This document shows, piece by piece, positions 1-6,535 of a DNA stretch of 8,965 nucleotides; positions within the stretch are counted from its first letter, which is position 1; the number at the start of each line of letters is the position of its first letter. A program made the position numbers and the translations under genes. The stretch is from an uncultured Collinsella sp. (lineage in GTDB: Bacteria > Actinomycetota > Coriobacteriia > Coriobacteriales > Coriobacteriaceae). Below the pieces are notes generated by a model, which saw only the letters and a list, made by a program, of their open reading frames with translations, searched no databases and was not told where the DNA came from. Location of the stretch: contig CABUVH010000079.1 in assembly GCA_902494935.1 (NCBI GenBank), positions 1 through 8,965 on the forward strand, read 5' to 3'.

Positions 1-791
1 AGCTTAATGGTGTCCTCGTAGCGATGGAAATCAAAGCTGTTCACCTTGTACAGGTGCCCGCTCTTATCCAGGCCATGTGCCTTAAGCGCCGTCTTGTTGA
101 GCTGCTCCACCTGCGTAAACAGGCCGTAGTCCTCAAAGGTGTCGTTGGACTTTTCGGTCTGGTCGCACACCCACAGATGCACAAACTGCGTGCGCAGGCC
201 CATCATCTGGGGAATCCCACGGATAAGGTCGTAGGCCATCTTGTTGCGAAAACGCATACCCTCGCCCATGTGCTTGTTGAGTGCAATCGCGCGCTGTTGG
301 CGCCAGGTACCCTTGCCCTTTTTGAGCTCCACCTTGTAATTCTTTTGCGTGTAGGAGCTCGACGTCTGGCCGCGCACCTGCACGGTAGCATTGGGCGCTT
401 CCTCGCCATAGCCAACCTCGCCGGCCACCGGGCCGTCTTCGTCGCCCGGCTGCAGCAGGCCCATAACCTGATAGCGCGTCACGCCCATGTCGGCATAGTC
501 ATACACCGAGTACGTGTTGATCTCGGCCCAGCTGTGGTCGGTGTTCTCGGAGCTGTTGCCGCGCGAAACCGTCAGGTACATGGTCACAATGCCCGAGTCG
601 TCGTAGACCTCGTACAGCTCATCTTTATCGCGCAGATGCTTGGTACCGTCCGAGGAATCGGCCTTTTTTATCTTGTCCTGCTTTTTGACCTCTTTAGTCG
701 AGGATTCGTCCTGAGACGAACAGCCCGAAAGCAACAGCGCGCCGGCAGCCGCCTCGATCAGGCAGCGGCGAGACATCAACTTATCGATCAT
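1..791 (-). CDS. CotH-family (spore-coat-kinase-like) lipoprotein, 3' end cut off by the window
   Basis: Reading down from ATG at 791, 263 codons are open to the window edge, so the C-terminal part is missing. Residues 7-24 form a lipoprotein signal: an SRR basic start, a short hydrophobic stretch and the lipobox L-S-G-C with Cys24 as the likely lipidated residue. A polar, Lys/Ser/Asp-rich linker follows (about 25-60). The stretch around residues 138-155 reads VRGQTSSSYTQKNYKIELK-like (third last position is V here), which matches the RGxSS...KxxYxi motif of CotH proteins, and later GLFTQVEQLNK and HLYK match the family's Y-L-x-E-x-v and LYK blocks. CotH proteins have a kinase-like fold; Bacillus CotH phosphorylates spore-coat proteins. 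The catalytic Asp region would lie beyond the window, so activity cannot be judged. The start is fixed by GGAGG at 801-797, five bases upstream, and the gene overlaps pelG by 11 bases, placing it in the Pel operon. Its role there is unknown; modification or anchoring of the polymer or of a partner protein is a guess. Confidence 0.88.
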   Translation of the reverse strand, partial: MIDKLMSRRCLIEAAAGALLLSGCSSQDESSTKEVKKQDKIKKADSSDGTKHLRDKDELYEVYDDSGIVTMYLTVSRGNSSENTDHSWAEINTYSVYDYADMGVTRYQVMGLLQPGDEDGPVAGEVGYGEEAPNATVQVRGQTSSSYTQKNYKVELKKGKGTWRQQRAIALNKHMGEGMRFRNKMAYDLIRGIPQMMGLRTQFVHLWVCDQTEKSNDTFEDYGLFTQVEQLNKTALKAHGLDKSGHLYKVNSFDFHRYEDTIK

Positions 792-2325
792 CAGAACCTC
801 CCCAATGTTTTTGATACAGGCGAACCACCATACGTTCAAACGCACTGCGCGGCTCACCGCCCGCGCGCTTGTCCTCGTAGCATTGCTCAACACGGTCGAG
901 CACCCGGCCAAGTTCGGTAAACCAGCCCGTCTTGTCGGTCGCCACAATGGGCTGCTGGCTCAGGATACGATACGGCAAGTTGGCGGTATAGGTATCGAGC
1001 CGCAGCAGCGCCACGATAAAAAACACCGCCGCACCCAACAAAAAGCCAAAGCCGTAAAACTGCTGCGGCAAAAGCAACGACACGGCAGTCGCCAGCCCGG
1101 CCACACTGGCAAACAGCCCCGAGGCCAGCACGGCCCCCTTGTAGTCGGTAAAGTACAGCAAGATGAGCATCACCGTATTGCCCACGGCATACAGGCCATA
1201 GCCCACGCACAGAGTACGAAAATACCCGTGCATCAGGTTGTTAAACCCCAGCGGTAGGGCCGAGAGCACCGTGGTCTCGAGCGAGATGACCGCCGCGGTC
1301 ACAAACAACTGTTTGAGCGCGCAAAAGCGCAGTTCGCTGTTAAGCGTGGAGAGCATCTCCTCCTCGGCCACCACAATATCGCCTACCACGCCGCCGTCAT
1401 TGAACAGGCTGTAATAGTCGCGGTAGCGCGGATAGAAATTGACCTCGACCGAGACCACAAAGTTGACGGTCGTGACCAGGATCGTCAAAAACGCGATGAG
1501 CGCCGGCACATCGTAGTAGGGCGCGCCATAAAACAAGCCCTTGACCTGCACGCCAATAGGACCGGCCCAAATAATCACCAGGTGCGCAAAGAGTCCCAGA
1601 TTGGTTAACAGGCCCGTGAGCGCCAGCGGCATAAACTGATCGAGCCACTGCAAAAAGGGCCAGGGGCTGCGGTCGCTCTGCGGAAAATACCGGTACAGCA
1701 GTACCACGTCCCAGGCGAGCATGACGCCGTAGCCCAGAGCAATTGACGCCAAAAGGCCCTCGACAGGCGGCAGTCCCAGCGCCAGCGCGGCCAGGGCGCA
1801 CAGGCACGCCACGCCAATGGCAGCCGCAAAGCTGCACAGGATACCGCGGTAATCCTTGATGGCCGTGAGGTAACTCATGCCGTTCCAGTTGACGATCATA
1901 ATGTTGAACAGCCACAGGCACAGCAGCCCCTGCAGCAGCGTGGCGCCCGAGAACAGCAAAAAGACGCCGTAGAGCACCGTGCCCGCAACGAGCATGATGG
2001 CGTTGGAGCCCCAAAACGAAGGCAGTATCTCATCCTCGCGCTCGGCAAATAGCATGTCGGCCAAAAAGCGCGTGACCGGCATGGAGAAAAAGCTCGTGAG
2101 CAAAAGCGAGGCCAGCAGTGTGTAGGTCACCATGCACACCAACAGATCCTGGTTGGCACGGCCCACACCCCACAGACCGCACAGCACCAAGATACCCACC
2201 TGGAGCAGCACGCCCAGCAGCATGGGGCCCGTGCACACAATGCCGGCGTAGCCGTAAGCGCGCATCGTGGCAAACAGGCCCTTGCGCCTAAACAGGCGCT
2301 TAAGCTCAAAACCAATTCCGGCCAC
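781..2325 (-). CDS. pelG: PelG, multi-pass membrane transporter of the Pel synthase complex
   Basis: 514 residues starting at GTG with the hallmark PelG N-terminus MAGIGFEL, followed by K-R-L-F and an R-A-Y-x-Y-A-G block leading into the first membrane segment (about 25-52). Roughly twelve hydrophobic segments run to about residue 447. Other PelG-like blocks are TRFLADMLF (85-93), the DEILPSF stretch (98-104), YDVPALIAFLTI (271-282) and VSVEVNFYPRYRDYY (291-305). The family belongs to the MOP-type flippases and in Pseudomonas works with PelD, PelE and PelF to move the polymer across the inner membrane. About 66 charged residues after the last membrane segment make this protein longer than Pseudomonas PelG (about 456 residues); they probably form a cytoplasmic tail. 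The start lies 3 bases after the pelF stop, with GAGGGAGAG upstream as a ribosome binding site. The stop overlaps the next gene by 11 bases. Confidence 0.95.
   Translation of the reverse strand: MAGIGFELKRLFRRKGLFATMRAYGYAGIVCTGPMLLGVLLQVGILVLCGLWGVGRANQDLLVCMVTYTLLASLLLTSFFSMPVTRFLADMLFAEREDEILPSFWGSNAIMLVAGTVLYGVFLLFSGATLLQGLLCLWLFNIMIVNWNGMSYLTAIKDYRGILCSFAAAIGVACLCALAALALGLPPVEGLLASIALGYGVMLAWDVVLLYRYFPQSDRSPWPFLQWLDQFMPLALTGLLTNLGLFAHLVIIWAGPIGVQVKGLFYGAPYYDVPALIAFLTILVTTVNFVVSVEVNFYPRYRDYYSLFNDGGVVGDIVVAEEEMLSTLNSELRFCALKQLFVTAAVISLETTVLSALPLGFNNLMHGYFRTLCVGYGLYAVGNTVMLILLYFTDYKGAVLASGLFASVAGLATAVSLLLPQQFYGFGFLLGAAVFFIVALLRLDTYTANLPYRILSQQPIVATDKTGWFTELGRVLDRVEQCYEDKRAGGEPRSAFERMVVRLYQKHWGGSDDR
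797..801 (-). promoter_or_regulatory. Ribosome binding site of the cotH-like gene, inside pelG
   Basis: The minus strand reads GGAGG, then five bases, then ATG at 791. It lies within the last codons of pelG and decides the start in favour of the first ATG over the internal ATG at 776, which has no clear Shine-Dalgarno match. It implies that cotH translation is coupled to pelG. Confidence 0.75.
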
Positions 2326-2328
2326 CGG

Positions 2329-3756
2329 CTACTCTCCCTCTCTGGACAGGTTAAACGCACACGCCGTCTCGTCGTACAGCGCGCGATAGTTGGCGAGCAT
2401 CTGCTCGTGCAAAAAGTACGTGGCAACGCGACGCTGCCCGCGCTCCCCCATCTCAATGCGACGGGCGCGGCTCACGCACATGCGCTCCATGGCATCGGCC
2501 AAGCCCTTGCGATACATGGGCGGCGTCACAAAACCCGCGACGCCAAAGTCGTCACCCGGGGCGCCTTCGAGCAGCTCGCGACAGCAGCCCACCTCAGTCG
2601 TCACGCAGGGACGGCGCGCTGCAAGCGACTCCAGCACGCTAAGCGGCTGGCCCTCGGAGATGCTCGTCAAAATGGTAAAGTCGAGCTTTTCCATGTACTC
2701 GACCACGTTGACGCGACCGGTAAAGATCAGGTCGCGCACGCCCAGGGTATCGACCAGCGCGTGGCACTCGGCGCCGTACTCTTCGTCGTCCACGCCGCCC
2801 ATGATGTGCAGGCGCACCTTAGGCAGGCGCTCGTGCAGCTCAAAGAAGGCATAGATCATGGTCTTGACGTCCTTGATGGGCGCCAAGCGCACCACTGCGC
2901 CAATATCCACCCAGCCATCATCGGGCTTTAAGGGAATATCCTTAAAGCGATCGAACTGGATGCCGTTGGGGATAACCAGGCATTTGTCCGCATCACAGCC
3001 CATATCAATCTGCGTCTTGCGGGCGTTATGGAACAAACTCGTCACGCGGAAGGCGCGGCGGTAGATCTCCTCCGAAAGCAGGTAGAAAAAGCGAATCCAG
3101 CGGTCCTTAAATGACGGCACCACCCAATCGGCGCGAATGATCTCTTCCTCGCGCTCGCGGGTATAGATGCCGTGCTCGGTGAGCAGCACCGGCGCATGGT
3201 GAACGCTTGAGCCCAGACAGGCGAGCAGGCCGCCGTAGCCGGTCGAGATAGCGTGGTACACATCGGCAACCGGCACCTCGCTGCCCAGCAGGTAGAGCAC
3301 CGGCAACAGCATAGAGCGCATGGTGTGGAATGCGTCGGCAAAGGGCGTGTAGGGGTACTCGGCAAGGCACACGTCGCGGAAGATGTCCATAAACGTTCGG
3401 CTCTGCAAAAACGAGAGCGGATGCACGCGACGGCGCTGAAAGATATCGAACAGCACGTCCCAGTCCGGATTGGAGAGCGACACCAGACGGCGTAGCACCT
3501 CGCGCTCGCGGTCGTTAAAACTGGCTTCGTGCTGCTCGCCCGAAAGCCGCAGGGCATCGTCCAGGAACACCTCGTGCACCTCGACCACGTTGCCGGGCAG
3601 CTCGTAGACAAACTTGCCACGGTCGGCAGCATGCGCGCCGATCACCCACAGCACAAACTCGTGCTCGGGCATAGCCGTAATGTAGCCGTGCATCCAGGTA
3701 GACACGCCGCCGTGCACATAGGGGTAGCAACCCTCGAGTACCAAGCAGATTCTCAT
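2329..3756 (-). CDS. pelF: PelF, family GT4 glycosyltransferase, Pel polymerase
   Basis: 475 residues with no membrane segment, hence a cytoplasmic enzyme. The N-terminus MRICLVLEGCYPYVHGGVS matches the PelF start, including the glycine-rich acceptor loop of GT-B glycosyltransferases (HGG, residues 15-17). TEHGIYTRERE (193-203) is a strongly PelF-like block, and VIPNGI (261-266) starts the second Rossmann domain. The GT4 EX7E motif is present as Glu368-GQPLSVL-Glu376, the region that binds the donor nucleotide sugar. PelF polymerises the Pel backbone from a UDP-sugar; Pel is rich in N-acetylgalactosamine and galactosamine in Pseudomonas, but the sugar used here cannot be read from the sequence. 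Length is close to the family norm (about 505). The start ATG at 3756 overlaps the preceding stop as ATGA; its ribosome binding site (GGCGGG) is weak, so translation probably depends on coupling. Confidence 0.95.
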   Translation of the reverse strand: MRICLVLEGCYPYVHGGVSTWMHGYITAMPEHEFVLWVIGAHAADRGKFVYELPGNVVEVHEVFLDDALRLSGEQHEASFNDREREVLRRLVSLSNPDWDVLFDIFQRRRVHPLSFLQSRTFMDIFRDVCLAEYPYTPFADAFHTMRSMLLPVLYLLGSEVPVADVYHAISTGYGGLLACLGSSVHHAPVLLTEHGIYTREREEEIIRADWVVPSFKDRWIRFFYLLSEEIYRRAFRVTSLFHNARKTQIDMGCDADKCLVIPNGIQFDRFKDIPLKPDDGWVDIGAVVRLAPIKDVKTMIYAFFELHERLPKVRLHIMGGVDDEEYGAECHALVDTLGVRDLIFTGRVNVVEYMEKLDFTILTSISEGQPLSVLESLAARRPCVTTEVGCCRELLEGAPGDDFGVAGFVTPPMYRKGLADAMERMCVSRARRIEMGERGQRRVATYFLHEQMLANYRALYDETACAFNLSREGE

Positions 3757-5633
3757 TTGTCGCTACCCGCCTTGCGCGCAATGGTCACCGTCTTGTCCGT
3801 GGCTTTGACCAGGTACAGGTCGCCTGTCAGATGCGTAATCTCGCCACCCGTCACCGCACCCGGCTCGCCATTATTGGTACGGAACATGAGCCAAGCCTCG
3901 TCGTGGAAATTGCCCAGGCTGAGCGTCCAGGCATCCGCACTGGTATCCACACTCACCGTAACCGACGAAAAGCGCTGAATGGCGCCCGAGCAATCCGAGC
4001 CGGTCTGGCGGCGCAGGTCGGGCGCAGACTTGGTAAGCCAGTCCAGGTAGTCGGTCAGGCCGCCCTTGTAGACTTCCCAGCCCTCCTTGGCGCCGCGATC
4101 GGGATCGAGCAGGTCGTCCGGGTGCATAAAGTGCGTACTCACGTAGTGCATGTTGAGCTCGGACACGGCAGCCAGGCGCATATAGGAATCGTCGACCATG
4201 CCGCCCGAGACAATACGCGGCTGCTCCACAATACCATCGCTCGCCACGCCAAACTCCTGCACGTACGGCAAGTCGGTACCGTCCTCAAAGTACGTACTGG
4301 CAATAGTCTTAATGCGCGGAACGTCGGTGCCGATAAGCTGGCGCGCGCGGGCCGAAAGGATATTCGACGGTGGCACGTAGACCGAGCCGTGCGCGTTGGG
4401 CAGCACCTCGTCCTGGAAGGCTATAAGCTCGTTGAGCGAAGCGACGAGCGTTTCCTTGTTTTTCCACGTCTTGTAGACGTACAACGTACCATAGTCGGTG
4501 TCCCAGAGCGCAAGCGGCTGATGGTTGTAGCCGTGAAAGCCCAGCTCTCCGCCCATCTGCAGCAGCATGCCGCCAAAGTAGCGGAACTGCGTGGTATCGG
4601 CCTGGCGCGCGGGCTCGGTCTGGTTGACCGCGTCCTCGTAGTTTTCGATCATCACGCCGGTATAGCGAATGCCGTATTTTTGCGCGAGCTTTTGCAGATC
4701 GGGCCACCAGACCTTGGTGTAAAAATCCGCAATGGAAAGGCCGTAGTCACGCTTGATATAAGTACCATCGCCCGAGGGCACGGGGCTAGGAAAGTCGTCC
4801 AAATAGAACACGGCGCTGTTGATGACCGGATAGGCCGTGGCATCACCCAGCAAGCTTATGGCCGAAGCATAGAACCCACGCATGACCTTGTCGTAGATAC
4901 CAATGTTGCACACCACGGTGTGACCACTGCCGCAATCGTTAGACCAAATGAGCGGCGTGCCCGCGTCACCGGTCTTTGCCCATACGCGCGCCGTTTCGCG
5001 CAATGAAACCGAAAGCGAAGAATCGAAGGGATCCGAGAACTCGTAGCGCTCTCCTCCGCCCAACATAAAGTCATCGCTCGGAACAATACTTTCGGCTGTC
5101 GCATAGTCATATCCGGCCGATTCGATCCCAAGCTTGGAAGCAACAGCCTGCAGGTAGTTCGAGTTATCTGGCGTCATGCCCAGCATGAGTGATCCGCCCG
5201 CACTCACCCAACTCATCAGATCGGTCAGATGCGTACCCAGTCCGTCAAGCGAGGGCATAAGCACAATCACGCGATCAAACGACGTGAGCGATGGGATCGC
5301 GTCCGCACCGTCGGTGGCAATATCAACATCGCGATGGGCGATCTTCATGTCGAGTAGGATCTGGTCGAACTGTTCCTTTACGTCCTCGACGCCAGCTTGA
5401 TCGGAATCGGTAATGACCAGGCACGTGGGCTTTTGGCCAAAGATTGCCGAGGAGGCCGGCACCGCATCGTTGGCGGCAAGCATCCCCAGCTTATGCTGGC
5501 CCGCACTGTACTGCACGCCGGCACGCTCCACCAGCAGCACGGCGGCCATGACAATAAAGACCGCCCACACCACGAGGAGTCCCATCCAACGAAAGCGCCC
5601 TGCACGGTCGCGGATATGTTGCGCCACGCTCAT
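3753..5633 (-). CDS. Membrane-anchored polysaccharide deacetylase (DUF2194-like; PelA deacetylase counterpart)
   Basis: 626 residues from the ATG at 5633. Residues about 15-35 form one transmembrane anchor after a basic N-terminus (RDRAGRFRW), so the bulk should face outside. Residues about 65-250 look like a Rossmann or glutamine-amidotransferase-like domain (LVITDSD; FDRVIVLMPSLDGLG). The NodB-like deacetylase part follows with recognisable metal and catalytic motifs: FYLDDFPSP (Asp279, Asp280), FHGYNH giving HxxxH (His367, His371), YVPPSN (419-424) and THFMHPDD with His504. The last 80 or so residues are predicted beta-rich. The layout resembles proteins called DUF2194 and the deacetylase half of PelA. 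The glycoside-hydrolase domain that begins Pseudomonas PelA is absent. The expected role is removal of N-acetyl groups from Pel, making it cationic. The ATG at 5633 is preferred over an upstream TTG at 5657 because of a strong ribosome binding site and the 4-base ATGA overlap with pelE. Confidence 0.88.
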   Translation of the reverse strand: MSVAQHIRDRAGRFRWMGLLVVWAVFIVMAAVLLVERAGVQYSAGQHKLGMLAANDAVPASSAIFGQKPTCLVITDSDQAGVEDVKEQFDQILLDMKIAHRDVDIATDGADAIPSLTSFDRVIVLMPSLDGLGTHLTDLMSWVSAGGSLMLGMTPDNSNYLQAVASKLGIESAGYDYATAESIVPSDDFMLGGGERYEFSDPFDSSLSVSLRETARVWAKTGDAGTPLIWSNDCGSGHTVVCNIGIYDKVMRGFYASAISLLGDATAYPVINSAVFYLDDFPSPVPSGDGTYIKRDYGLSIADFYTKVWWPDLQKLAQKYGIRYTGVMIENYEDAVNQTEPARQADTTQFRYFGGMLLQMGGELGFHGYNHQPLALWDTDYGTLYVYKTWKNKETLVASLNELIAFQDEVLPNAHGSVYVPPSNILSARARQLIGTDVPRIKTIASTYFEDGTDLPYVQEFGVASDGIVEQPRIVSGGMVDDSYMRLAAVSELNMHYVSTHFMHPDDLLDPDRGAKEGWEVYKGGLTDYLDWLTKSAPDLRRQTGSDCSGAIQRFSSVTVSVDTSADAWTLSLGNFHDEAWLMFRTNNGEPGAVTGGEITHLTGDLYLVKATDKTVTIARKAGSDK

Positions 5634-6535
5634 CTGGCCTCCTCCCCGTCGCGCCAAAACGCCAACTTTTCGCGGTTGTCGGCGCTCAAATACACATGTT
5701 GCTTGTCAATCGCATCGATCACACGGCGGACCTCGTCACCGTCGCGGCGCATCACGGCCAGGCGCAGGCAAAGCATCCAAACCTCCTGCTCCTCGGGCAC
5801 GTCGAGCATCAGCTGGTCGGTCACGGCCTGCGCCTCGTCGATCTGTCCGACATCGGCCAGCGCCGTCGCATATCGAATGCGCAGCTCAAGGGTATCCTCG
5901 CGCTCGCAGCGACGCGCAAGCAGGCGCGCGTACTGTTGGCGCTGAATCTGAGCCACGCGCCCCTCGGCCAAGCCCGAGCCCAAGAATTCACCAAGAAAAT
6001 CGCAGTATTCGTTGAGGTTTTGCGCGCTTGGGTCCGTCTTAAAGGCACGCTCCAGCTGCTGCAGCTTAAGGTCGGACTCCTTGGAGATCTGCGCCACCGC
6101 CGTCGCGGCATAGTGCGCCACCTCAACGTCGTCGTTAAGCTTAGCCGCCTGCAGCTGCGCCAGGTACGCGTTGGGCTCCTCGGTGAGCATGGAGAGCATT
6201 AGGCGGCGCCGGTATGCCGGGTCGTTGACGATGAGCGCCTCCTCGAGCGGGACCACGCCCGCATCGGCGTCACGGTCGTGCACCAGGATGCTGCGATGCA
6301 GCTCGTCGTTGAAGCGCAGCGACTCCAGCGCAGACTCTTTCAGCCCCTCGCCAAACACCGCGCTGCGGACCGATAGCAGAACCACCAGCAACGGGCCCCA
6401 CAGCGGCACCAGCACTATCACAGCCAGCATGTGCCCACGCACCGGCAGCAGGCCCAGCTTCATAAGCGTCCACAGCATCAGGCAAACCAGCGCATGAATC
6501 AGCAGCAAGACGGCAGCAACGACAAGCGAGATCAA
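5630..6535 (-). CDS. pelE: PelE, membrane-anchored helical-repeat scaffold of the Pel complex
   Basis: 301 residues. Two hydrophobic segments (about 4-27 and 36-56) are followed by a helical, soluble region with TPR-like character, as in Pseudomonas PelE (two membrane helices plus TPRs, about 330 residues). Visible blocks are VPLEEALIVNDP (95-106), RRLMLSML and NDDVEVAHYAATAVAQI (134-150), the last looking like a packed helix pair; later RYATALADVGQIDEAQ (221-236) is a typical TPR helix pair. In Pseudomonas PelE contacts PelD and helps recruit PelF. Similarity of such proteins is low, so the call rests on topology plus position between pelD and the deacetylase. The start is TTG at 6535, overlapping the pelD stop as TTGA, with GAGGGGGGT five bases upstream. 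Confidence 0.87.
   Translation of the reverse strand: MISLVVAAVLLLIHALVCLMLWTLMKLGLLPVRGHMLAVIVLVPLWGPLLVVLLSVRSAVFGEGLKESALESLRFNDELHRSILVHDRDADAGVVPLEEALIVNDPAYRRRLMLSMLTEEPNAYLAQLQAAKLNDDVEVAHYAATAVAQISKESDLKLQQLERAFKTDPSAQNLNEYCDFLGEFLGSGLAEGRVAQIQRQQYARLLARRCEREDTLELRIRYATALADVGQIDEAQAVTDQLMLDVPEEQEVWMLCLRLAVMRRDGDEVRRVIDAIDKQHVYLSADNREKLAFWRDGEEAR
5638..5647 (-). promoter_or_regulatory. Ribosome binding site of the deacetylase gene, inside pelE
   Basis: GGGGAGGAGG on the minus strand, four bases before ATG at 5633. It decides between this start and a TTG 24 bases upstream, which would place the site inside the coding region. Confidence 0.7.

Noticed and set aside
24..920. Plus-strand open frame of 298 codons
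   Set aside because: It lies antisense to the cotH-like gene and the end of pelG, both of which show clear family motifs. Its protein is rich in His, Arg, Ala and Leu with no recognisable domain, typical of a GC-rich shadow frame.
3831..5006. Plus-strand open frame of 391 codons
   Set aside because: It is antisense to the deacetylase gene, whose catalytic motifs are intact. Composition is that of a shadow frame and there is no ribosome binding site worth noting.
5634..5657. Upstream TTG start adding eight residues to the deacetylase
   Set aside because: The added residues (ARRGGGQ) are just the translated ribosome binding site of the ATG at 5633, which also makes the ATGA overlap seen at the neighbouring junction.
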